A stretch of 5,233 nt of DNA from positions 1 to 5,233 of the forward strand of contig DMHJ01000125.1 in the NCBI GenBank assembly GCA_003449495.1, read 5' to 3'. Below are positions 1 to 4,791 of the stretch, piece by piece (position 1 is the first letter of the stretch; every line of letters begins with the position of its first letter). The notes beneath the pieces were generated by a model. That model was not told where the DNA came from, ran no database searches, and was given only the letters and a program-made list of their open reading frames with translations. The translations under genes were made by a program, and so were the position numbers. The DNA is from Clostridiales bacterium UBA8153. Its GTDB lineage: Bacteria; Bacillota; Sulfobacillia; UBA8153.

Positions 1-2
1 AG

Positions 3-152
3 GGAGTAAACCAGGATAAAGAGTACGAGGGAGGCCATGATCCGGGACGGCAGGCGCCACCGCCGGGCGGAGGGCTGATCCCGGAAGTGAACCGGGGGAC
101 GGCGACGATGGTACCGTGGGTAGCTGCGCATAACGTGATCCCCCCGGGATGA
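3..152 (+). CDS. Possible C-terminal end of an upstream protein (partial, low confidence)
   Basis: This frame is open from the left edge for 49 codons and stops with TGA at 150-152; the other two forward frames hit stops at 7-9 and 17-19. The peptide is rich in glycine and proline (for example QAPPPGGGLIPE) and matches no family I recognise. About two thirds of its third codon positions are G or C, compatible with the surrounding genes. Its stop overlaps an ATG at 149-151 in an ATGA arrangement, as seen in translationally coupled pairs. However, the downstream gene has a far better start at 239, so that overlap may be accidental. If the frame is real, the gene starts outside the window. It could equally be a chance open frame in a leader region. 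Confidence 0.3.
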   Translation, partial: GVNQDKEYEGGHDPGRQAPPPGGGLIPEVNRGTATMVPWVAAHNVIPPG

Positions 153-220
153 TGGCCCCAAACCCGGTCGCAAGGCTCTCTACCGTGGTATGGCCGCGAC
201 GCCCGGGCTATATCACCGGA

Positions 221-228
221 AAGGAGGT
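221..228 (+). promoter_or_regulatory. Ribosome binding site deciding the GTG 239 start
   Basis: AAGGAGGT is nearly the full anti-Shine-Dalgarno complement and lies 10 bases upstream of GTG 239. It argues against the in-frame ATG codons at 149 and 152, which have only a C-rich stretch upstream. Confidence 0.7.
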
Positions 229-238
229 CACGCTCCGG

Positions 239-745
239 GTGTCGAAACGGTACGCGCAGCAGGCACCAGCTAGGGAGGAGAGCAGCATACACCCGCACGG
301 GAAGCAACTTACGGCCTCCCTGAAGGCCTTCAGTACCGGGCCCGGAGGATTGCCGCTACCCCTGGTGGTCATAGACACGCCGGATCTCAGCGCAGCCACA
401 TGTATAGCCTGGCTGGCGGCCGACCGCCGCGCGGCTTACCGCACGTTGAGCACGCAGGGCCAGGATATCGTCTTCAACGATACCCTGTTCAAGGTGGACT
501 TCACTGCCGTGTGGGGTTCGGGCGGGCAGGAAGTCCTGATAGAAGTCTGGGCTCAGGCGCGCGGCCACCTAACTGCCCTGCTAGTAGCGACGGGCCGGGC
601 GACGCTCGAGGAGTTCAAGGCTTTCCGGGAGATGATGAACGTCAGCCGGTCCTATACCCTCACCCTATCGGCCGAAGGCAGTGTCAGGCTGGATCTTCTA
701 CATCTGGTAAAGTACCAGTACCGGGCTCACCGGCTGCCGCACTAG
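239..745 (+). CDS. Hypothetical protein, 168 aa
   Basis: I do not recognise this family. I chose the GTG at 239 because a near-perfect ribosome binding site, AAGGAGGT at 221-228, sits 10 bases before it. The longer in-frame version from ATG 149 has no such site and would bury this one inside the gene. The first 45 or so residues are polar and basic with no signal peptide. A more structured part follows, beginning PLPLVVIDTPDL and continuing with alternating hydrophobic strands (FNDTLFKVDFTAVW, EVLIEVWAQ) and a helix (TLEEFKAFREMM). This suggests a small soluble alpha/beta cytoplasmic protein. There is no cysteine cluster, nucleotide-binding loop or helix-turn-helix that I can identify. Its TAG stop shares CTAG with the stop of the convergent hydrolase gene, leaving no room for a terminator between them. 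Confidence 0.7.
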   Translation: MSKRYAQQAPAREESSIHPHGKQLTASLKAFSTGPGGLPLPLVVIDTPDLSAATCIAWLAADRRAAYRTLSTQGQDIVFNDTLFKVDFTAVWGSGGQEVLIEVWAQARGHLTALLVATGRATLEEFKAFREMMNVSRSYTLTLSAEGSVRLDLLHLVKYQYRAHRLPH

Positions 746-1479
746 ACCTGGTAGAGCGCGCCCTCCTGGGCTACCTCCACCCGGCCGCTGAAATAAGCGC
801 GGGCTTCGCCGGCCCGCTCTTCCGGGTGGTGCCCGGGAAAGAAGTGAGTGAGCACCAGCCGGTCGACCCCGGCGGCACCGGCCAGGCGGCCGGCCTCCCC
901 GCCGGTCAGGTGTCCCAGCCGGGTACCGGGGCCATCGCCGTCCTGCAACGTGGCTTCGCACAAGAAAAGGTCGGCCCCTTGCGCAGCCTCCACCACCCCC
1001 GGGCAGGGACCGGTATCTCCTGAGTAGGCCAGGATGCGCCCACCCGCGGTGATACGCATGGCCACGCCGGGCAGGGAGTGGGACACGGGAAAGAACTCCA
1101 CCCGGAAGCCGCCCACGGTCAACACAGCGCCGGGAGCTATGGACTCCAGCACCATGGCTTCCCGGTAGGCCAAACGCCGGAATTCGTCGGCGGGCTCCGG
1201 GGGAGCGTAGACGTAGACGGGCCGGTCGTGCCAACCAAGCCTCAACCTGGCGTCGGCGGCGTACCTGAGCACGGATACATCAGAACAGTGATCACTGTGC
1301 AAGTGGCTCAAGATCACCGTGGACAGTCCGGCAATGGGCACCCGGGCAGGCAGCCGGCTCAAGACTCCGCTCCCGCACTCCAAGAGGATGTGCTCCCCCT
1401 GGTGCTCCAGTAGATAGCCCGGGCAGGCGCCGTTGGGCGCCGGAAACGGCGAGTAGCGGCCAAGCACCTGTAAGAGCAT
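742..1479 (-). CDS. MBL-fold metallo-hydrolase, YhfI / RNase Z-like, 245 aa
   Basis: This is a cytoplasmic metal-dependent hydrolase of the metallo-beta-lactamase superfamily. The sequence shows an N-terminal strand and glycine region (MLLQVLGRYSPFPAPNGACPG), the metal-binding motif HLHSDH (His59, His61, Asp63, His64), His134 in PVSHSLPG, Asp155 in YSGDTGPCP, LCEATLQD near 173-180, GHLTGGEAGRLA (His190) and a final THF (His212). That is a complete two-metal site. Length and order closely match Bacillus subtilis YhfI (about 244 aa), whose substrate is not established; a phosphodiester or cyclic nucleotide is plausible but inferred. ATG 1479 is preferred over GTG 1491 because AGGAGGTG lies just upstream of the ATG and overlaps the GTG. 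The gene follows the nicotinamidase in the same operon, 15 bases after its stop. Its own stop overlaps that of the convergent gene. Confidence 0.9.
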   Translation of the reverse strand: MLLQVLGRYSPFPAPNGACPGYLLEHQGEHILLECGSGVLSRLPARVPIAGLSTVILSHLHSDHCSDVSVLRYAADARLRLGWHDRPVYVYAPPEPADEFRRLAYREAMVLESIAPGAVLTVGGFRVEFFPVSHSLPGVAMRITAGGRILAYSGDTGPCPGVVEAAQGADLFLCEATLQDGDGPGTRLGHLTGGEAGRLAGAAGVDRLVLTHFFPGHHPEERAGEARAYFSGRVEVAQEGALYQV

Positions 1480-1488
1480 CCCCCGGCC

Positions 1489-1496
1489 CACCTCCT
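1489..1496 (-). promoter_or_regulatory. Ribosome binding site overlapping the upstream stop codon
   Basis: On the minus strand the nicotinamidase TAG stop (1497-1495) runs straight into AGGAGGTG, giving TAGGAGGTG. The ATG of the MBL-fold gene starts 9 bases later. This suggests that translation of the two genes is coupled and supports ATG 1479 as the start. Confidence 0.75.
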
Positions 1497-2013
1497 AGGT
1501 TACGGCGGCGCCCAGTACCGTCTCTAACTGGCGCAGCGCCCAGTCGTGGGCAGCTCGGTCGAAGGAAGCGACGGCATCCCGGGGGACCGTCACCCGGTAC
1601 ATGCGCATGCGGGCATCGGCAGCTGTATACAGGATGCAGATGTTAGTGCAGACCCCGGTCAGAACCAGCTCCTCGACCCCGAGTTCACGAAGGGTGAGAT
1701 CCAGGTCGGTGCCGTAAAACCCCGAGAATCGCCGCTTGGCTATGATCCTCTCACCGGCCTGCGGCCGCAGCTCCTCTACCACCCCGGCGCCGGGAGTCTC
1801 CTGGATACAGTGGGGAGGAAACATGGCAAACTCCGCGTCACCGGGCAAGTGGCTGTCGGCGATGAAGATCACCGGCTCACCTGCCAGGCGTGCCGCTTTC
1901 ACCAGCTCTGCCACCCGGGGTATAATGGTACGGGCGGCTTCACCGCAGAAGAGACGGCCGCCGGGCTCCAGAAAGTCCGTCAACATGTCCACCACCAGTA
2001 ACGCCTGGCCCAC
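1495..2013 (-). CDS. pncA: Nicotinamidase (isochorismatase-family cysteine hydrolase), 172 aa
   Basis: This enzyme should hydrolyse nicotinamide to nicotinate and ammonia, feeding the Preiss-Handler route of NAD salvage in the cytoplasm. The isochorismatase fold is recognisable throughout. The catalytic triad is Asp9 (LLVVDMLTDF), Lys93 (IIAKRRFSGFYGTDLD) and Cys126 (GVCTNICIL). The metal ligands are Asp53 and His55 (IADSHLPGD) and His68 (FPPHCI). The presence of metal ligands separates nicotinamidases from most other isochorismatase-like hydrolases. The AKRRFSGFYGTDLD segment and the VASFDRAAHDWAL end resemble B. subtilis YueJ/PncA. I chose GTG 2013 because GGGAGGTG lies 6 bases before it; GTG 2022 lies inside that site's neighbourhood with no spacing. 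It is first in an operon with the YhfI-like gene and divergent from the NUDIX gene. A related amidase substrate cannot be excluded. Confidence 0.85.
   Translation of the reverse strand: MGQALLVVDMLTDFLEPGGRLFCGEAARTIIPRVAELVKAARLAGEPVIFIADSHLPGDAEFAMFPPHCIQETPGAGVVEELRPQAGERIIAKRRFSGFYGTDLDLTLRELGVEELVLTGVCTNICILYTAADARMRMYRVTVPRDAVASFDRAAHDWALRQLETVLGAAVT
1898..1926 (+). promoter_or_regulatory. Promoter-like sequence inside the nicotinamidase gene, facing the NUDIX gene
   Basis: A perfect TATAAT at 1921-1926 follows TTCACC at 1898-1903 (4 of 6 bases of the sigma-A -35 box) with a 17-base spacer. It lies antisense within the 5' part of the nicotinamidase gene, about 125 bases before the NUDIX start. 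Because the two divergent starts are only 38 bp apart, the NUDIX promoter probably has to lie inside this gene. It could still be a chance match. Confidence 0.3.
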
Positions 2014-2051
2014 AAGCCACACCTCCCCAGAACCTCAGCGAAGGAGGCCAT

Positions 2052-2714
2052 ATGGACGAGTTAGTGTATGTCGTGAGCAGAGATCTGCTCTTTGCCGGAT
2101 CTTCCCACCAGGGACTTTCGTCTTCCCTTGGGGATTTCCTGCGCCGGTGCGCGGTGCACGGCCGGTTCCTCCCGCGGGGTGAGGTGGAAAGCGACCCTTC
2201 CCTCAAGCAGATCATCCCCTACGTGGTGCTCTTTGACGCAGACAGCATTTTCTGCGTGCAACGCCTTCCGGCCCAAAGCGAGTCCAGGCTGCACGGCCTG
2301 CTGTCTGTGGGCATCGGTGGTCACATTAACCCTCTCGCCGGGCCGGCCGGCTTCGCCGAGCTTCTGGCTGCCAATGCGGGCCGGGAGCTCGAAGAGGAGC
2401 TCTATCTGCCGTCCAGGCCTGCCATCACCTGGGTGGCCTGGCTCAACGACGATAGCACGGCAGTGGGGCAAGTGCACGCCGGACTCGTGGGGCTGGCCGG
2501 GGTGGCTGCAAACGGCATAGCGGTGCGGGAAGCCCGGCAAATGCAGGGCACCTTCGTCCCATACACCGGGCTGCTTACCCTCAGGCCCAAGTTTGAGACC
2601 TGGTCCCAGCTGGTCTTGGACCACTGGCCCTCCCTGATGGCCGCCGGGAACTCTCCTCCCCGCGTCCAATCGTCCTGGCCGGCTGGACACCACCACACCT
2701 CTGAAGACAAGTAG
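2052..2714 (+). CDS. NUDIX hydrolase, COG4112 type (predicted MutT-like phosphoesterase), 220 aa
   Basis: This is a predicted cytoplasmic hydrolase of a nucleoside diphosphate linked to another group; the substrate is unknown. The N-terminal part carries features typical of this family: HGRFLPRGEVESDPS at 36-50 followed by LKQIIPYVV, then SRLHGLLSVGIGGHINP at 78-94. The NUDIX box is at 97-119: Gly97, Glu103, Arg111, Glu112, Glu115 and Glu116 fit G-x5-E-x7-REUxEE. The late glycine is replaced by Tyr118 (RELEEELYL); the metal-binding glutamates are intact. The last 25 residues are proline- and histidine-rich and probably disordered. The ATG start has AAGGAGG at 2041-2047, spaced 4 bases away, slightly close. 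It is divergent from the nicotinamidase, which hints at NAD-related chemistry but does not prove it. There is no winged-helix domain, so it is not an NrtR-type regulator. Confidence 0.87.
   Translation: MDELVYVVSRDLLFAGSSHQGLSSSLGDFLRRCAVHGRFLPRGEVESDPSLKQIIPYVVLFDADSIFCVQRLPAQSESRLHGLLSVGIGGHINPLAGPAGFAELLAANAGRELEEELYLPSRPAITWVAWLNDDSTAVGQVHAGLVGLAGVAANGIAVREARQMQGTFVPYTGLLTLRPKFETWSQLVLDHWPSLMAAGNSPPRVQSSWPAGHHHTSEDK
2075..2090. repeat. Perfect 7-bp inverted repeat at the start of the NUDIX gene
   Basis: GAGCAGA and TCTGCTC flank a 2-base centre (GA). The site covers roughly codons 8-13 of the NUDIX gene and lies about 62 bases upstream of the divergent nicotinamidase start. A dimeric repressor could bind here and cover the nicotinamidase promoter, but it may simply be a coding coincidence. 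Confidence 0.35.
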
Positions 2715-2882
2715 TCCGATCCGGTGGTGGCGATGGGCCCTCGTATCCCTCACGTCAAGGCAGGCTTCCGGCTAGATCGTGATGCCGTACTCAAGGGTTC
2801 GACTGTCTGCGAGCACCGAGAGGGCGTAGCCCGGTCATGGTGAGCCCGTCTAGACTACTTGGATGCCCGTATGCATTACCCC

Positions 2883-2938
2883 AGGGGCCGCCGGCATCTG
2901 CCAGGCGAAATCAGCCGGCAGAAACGGAGGCGGCCCCT
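2883..2938. repeat. Large imperfect hairpin with a 10-bp perfect outer stem
   Basis: AGGGGCCGCC (2883-2892) pairs perfectly with GGCGGCCCCT (2929-2938). Inside, CTGCC (2898-2902) pairs with GGCAG (2917-2921), and GGC (2904-2906) pairs with GCC (2914-2916), with one bulged A and a GAAATCA loop. The two stems are separated by an asymmetric internal loop of 5 and 7 bases. There is no U-run on either side, so it is unlikely to be an intrinsic terminator. It could be a structured RNA, a REP-like repeat or a fold in the NUDIX 3' untranslated region. Confidence 0.55.
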
Positions 2939-3051
2939 TACGAATATCTGCCCGGCGACGTAGCTTCATCAGCATGGACGCCGTGTCTTCCGTCAGCTCG
3001 CCGCTTGACTTCCGTCCGGGCAGGTTAGTGGCCGTAGAAGGATCGCTGATG

Positions 3052-3067
3052 CTCCCGGTAGCGGGAG
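3052..3067. repeat. Small perfect hairpin next to the tRNA-like fragment
   Basis: CTCCCG (3052-3057) and CGGGAG (3062-3067) form a 6-bp stem closed by a GTAG loop. It begins exactly where a full serine tRNA would begin when aligned by the anticodon at 3086-3088. The cloverleaf acceptor stem cannot form here, because the matching 3' strand is absent. Confidence 0.4.
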
Positions 3068-3083
3068 ACGATATTGCAGGTGG

Positions 3084-3127
3084 TTTGAAGTCCCGTAGGC
3101 CGTCTGGCGGGTAGGAAGGTTCGAACC
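3084..3127 (+). pseudogene. Serine tRNA-like fragment (anticodon loop to T-loop), probably non-functional
   Basis: TTTGAAG at 3084-3090 matches an anticodon loop with anticodon UGA (serine) at 3086-3088. The next 31 bases match the length and character of a long type II variable arm (GCC-GTCT-GGC can pair), followed by a T-loop sequence GGTTCGAACC at 3118-3127. The rest of the cloverleaf is broken: the 5' half of the anticodon stem is mismatched, the T-stem (GAAGG against CTGCT) does not pair, the D-loop lacks the usual GG, and no acceptor stem or CCA end is visible. I read it as a truncated or decayed tRNA-Ser copy, possibly an integration-site scar. The similarity was judged from remembered tRNA patterns, so chance resemblance remains possible. 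Confidence 0.4.
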
Positions 3128-3156
3128 TGCTCACGGGCAATGAAGCCATGCCAAAA

Positions 3157-3190
3157 CGAAAAGCGCCCACCGGTTGATGGGCGCTTTTCG
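3157..3190 (-). terminator. Intrinsic terminator of the leftward membrane operon
   Basis: A perfect 13-bp stem, CGAAAAGCGCCCA with TGGGCGCTTTTCG, encloses an 8-base loop. Read leftward it is GC-rich, and its own 3' arm ends in CTTTTCG followed by TTTTGG. It begins 8 bases after the stop of the last membrane gene. The A/T ends of the stem mean it may also stop rightward transcription from the NUDIX side. Confidence 0.85.
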
Positions 3191-3198
3191 CCGCGAGC

Positions 3199-3843
3199 CT
3201 ATATGATGAAGCCTAACCAGTCGTGGAGCAAGAACTGCAGCCGGCCCAGGAACAGGGAGATCCGCCCGGCCACGGTGTTACCGAATGCCGCGCCAAACGC
3301 CACCATGATGGCATAGCGACCTATGCGTGAACCTACCCTGACCGCCGTCACCCTATGGGGTACGGTGAAGAAGAAGTACATCACCGTGGTGATGAGGGCG
3401 ATGAAGAACACCCACTCGTCGAAGGTGGCTTGGGCCCTGAACACTCCGTCCCGTACGACCCACAGGTCGCGGAAGGAGTCCCGCACTTGGAGCAGCCACG
3501 GTCTGGGGCTCATCGCCATGGAGAACCCTACGCCATAGCCTACGGACACCGCCACCGGGTACCGGGACAGCCAGGACCACTTGGGAGAAAGCATGCGGGT
3601 ATACAGGAGCAGGCCTAGCAGCCCGAACACGACAAACATCCAATGCCCTTGGGCGATGATGTTGGTTCTGACCCGGGGGATGATCAAGGTATCCCAGGTC
3701 AGCACGGCACTGAAGGCTATTCCCAGCCCGAGAAGCATGTGCTCCATCAACCGGTAGGCAGCGTTCTCCTTCCAGAGATAGCTGTAAATCATCAGGGTCC
3801 CGATGGCAATCACCCACACTTGCGGGTCGCCTGATATATTCAT
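3199..3843 (-). CDS. Uncharacterised six-helix membrane protein, 214 aa
   Basis: I do not recognise a named family. Hydrophobic segments suitable for membrane helices lie at about 8-23, 36-55, 66-82, 95-112, 143-160 and 174-195, ending in an amphipathic tail (SLFLGRLQFLLHDWLGFII). Conserved-looking features include WKENAAYRLMEH after helix 1, a PRPW turn near 113-116, and a basic stretch (HRVTAVRVGSRIGRY) before the last helix, followed by small residues in FGAAFGNTVAG. There is no cleavable signal peptide. ATG 3843 is well supported by AAGGAGGTG at 3851-3859, 7 bases away; the ATG at 3847 is out of frame. It is the last gene of a leftward operon and is followed directly by a strong terminator. 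A transporter subunit, scaffold or assembly factor is possible, but none can be asserted. Confidence 0.85.
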   Translation of the reverse strand: MNISGDPQVWVIAIGTLMIYSYLWKENAAYRLMEHMLLGLGIAFSAVLTWDTLIIPRVRTNIIAQGHWMFVVFGLLGLLLYTRMLSPKWSWLSRYPVAVSVGYGVGFSMAMSPRPWLLQVRDSFRDLWVVRDGVFRAQATFDEWVFFIALITTVMYFFFTVPHRVTAVRVGSRIGRYAIMVAFGAAFGNTVAGRISLFLGRLQFLLHDWLGFII

Positions 3844-3887
3844 CCATGTTCACCTCCTTATGCCGGGGATTCCCTTGTGGTCCGGTC

Positions 3888-4721
3888 TCAGGCTGCCTTC
3901 CGCCTACCCTTCATGACATAGCCGACGTTGCCGAGCACAAGCAGAATAATGATCATCGCGTGCGCCATGGACTGGGCGTCCATGAGCTTGACGGCCCGGC
4001 CGGGTTTATCTATGAGCAGCTCGTACTCGGCTGCTCCACGCAGCCCGGAAAGCATGCCCCGTATCTGGCCGGCTGCCAGCTCATCCATGTTGCCCGGCAC
4101 CTGTACGGCGACGTTGCCCACGTACAGGGGCATCTCCGGAAACCACGTAATCCACGTGGCTACGCCCGGAGAACCGGACGCATAGATGATGATGCCGGCA
4201 AAATGCTCGGGGGTGAGGGCTCTGGCCCTCGCCATCAGCGGTAACCGCTCAAAAGAGACGCCGTCGACGTCCACAGCTGCCATACCGGCCCAGAAGTCAT
4301 CTTGCAGCGAGCGTACCCAGGGAGTCCCGCCCGCACGCCATCCGGCCACCACGTAATCTACGCCGTACACCGCGCCGACTTCCTTGGCCACCCGGTCTAA
4401 CGTGGTCCTGGCCAGCACAGCACCCATCTCCCACTGGGCCATGACCACCACCTTGTGCCCGCGCCGCATCAAGTGTATGAAGTTGGCTACCAGCTGCGGT
4501 TCCAGCTCGGCGGCAGGTCCAGCACTGTAGGCTGCATCCATGAGCACCAGGGAATTGGGGGGCAGTCTGCCCTCAATCCAGTCAAAGAACGGCTGGGTGA
4601 GGTGAGGGTTGATGGATATGGGCATGCCGATGGGCCGCAACACCGGCAGAACCAGCGCCAACGCCATAAACAGGTACACCAGGCGGGCATCGATCCTCTC
4701 AAACCGCTCCCAGATAGACAT
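3888..4721 (-). CDS. Uncharacterised membrane-anchored protein with a large central domain, 277 aa
   Basis: I cannot name its function. One hydrophobic helix lies at about 12-30 and a second at 252-270, followed by a basic tail (MKGRRKAA). The roughly 220 residues between them are soluble and look alpha/beta: a strand SLVLMDAAY (57-65), a strand HKVVVMAQW (89-97), a strand VDYVVAGWRAG (121-131), FAGIIIYASG (174-183) and MPLYVGNVAVQVP (197-209). The positive charges around both membrane segments suggest both ends in the cytoplasm and the domain outside. ATG 4721 has AAAGGAGG at 4730-4737, 8 bases away; the longer start at 4817 would overlap the upstream stop and contain this site. It lies 44 bases before the next gene's start and 70 bases after the preceding gene's stop, so all three are probably cotranscribed. 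Confidence 0.85.
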   Translation of the reverse strand: MSIWERFERIDARLVYLFMALALVLPVLRPIGMPISINPHLTQPFFDWIEGRLPPNSLVLMDAAYSAGPAAELEPQLVANFIHLMRRGHKVVVMAQWEMGAVLARTTLDRVAKEVGAVYGVDYVVAGWRAGGTPWVRSLQDDFWAGMAAVDVDGVSFERLPLMARARALTPEHFAGIIIYASGSPGVATWITWFPEMPLYVGNVAVQVPGNMDELAAGQIRGMLSGLRGAAEYELLIDKPGRAVKLMDAQSMAHAMIIILLVLGNVGYVMKGRRKAA

Positions 4722-4791
4722 CGGTCCCTCCTCCTTTCTCCCGATAATTGAATTGGCATTGGGTACGGTCGAAACTGTGAGACCCCGCGCC
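4722..4791 (-). other. 70-base spacer between membrane genes
   Basis: This gap is unusually AT-rich in its middle (CAATTCAATTATC on the minus strand) compared with the flanking coding sequence. It ends in the strong ribosome binding site GAGAAAGGAGGAGG. I see no terminator hairpin with a U-run. A weak internal promoter is conceivable, but no good -35 and -10 pair stands out. Confidence 0.4.

Larger units (their letters stand above)
2715..3156. other. Gene-poor region between the NUDIX gene and the membrane operon
   Basis: This 442-base stretch holds only short open frames with no convincing ribosome binding site and no recognisable protein similarity. One leftward frame (2850-3170) contains a peptide, FEPSYPPDGLRDFK, of the kind produced by mistakenly translating the opposite strand of a serine tRNA. 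The region contains the two hairpins and the tRNA-like fragment listed separately. It has no T-rich terminator for the NUDIX gene. It looks like decayed or inserted DNA, not a normal spacer. Confidence 0.6.

Noticed and set aside
37..78. 13-codon open frame (MIRDGRRHRRAEG) after AGGGAGG, as a leader peptide
   Set aside because: The ribosome site is only 2 bases from the ATG, there is no attenuator hairpin after it, and the peptide has no run of one regulated amino acid.
400..1234. Long open frames in other phases across the unknown gene and the YhfI-like gene (400-1023 rightward, 698-1234 leftward)
   Set aside because: They are shadows caused by high GC content; their proteins are arginine-, glycine- and proline-rich without motifs, whereas the overlapping YhfI-like frame has a complete metal site.
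2791..2805. GGGTTCGACT as a second tRNA T-loop
   Set aside because: The flanking bases cannot form a T-stem, and no anticodon arm is found at the right distance on either side.
2837..3114. Two short rightward open frames (2837-3028 and 2863-3114)
   Set aside because: They have no ribosome binding site, no recognisable similarity, and cross the strong hairpin and the tRNA-like fragment.
3117..3128. Palindrome AGGTTCGAACCT as a repressor operator
   Set aside because: It is more simply explained as the T-loop part of the tRNA-like fragment, and no promoter is nearby.
2850..3170. Leftward open frame of 106 codons containing FEPSYPPDGLRDFK
   Set aside because: The peptide resembles a false translation of the strand opposite a serine tRNA, the start region lies inside the terminator stem, and there is no ribosome binding site.
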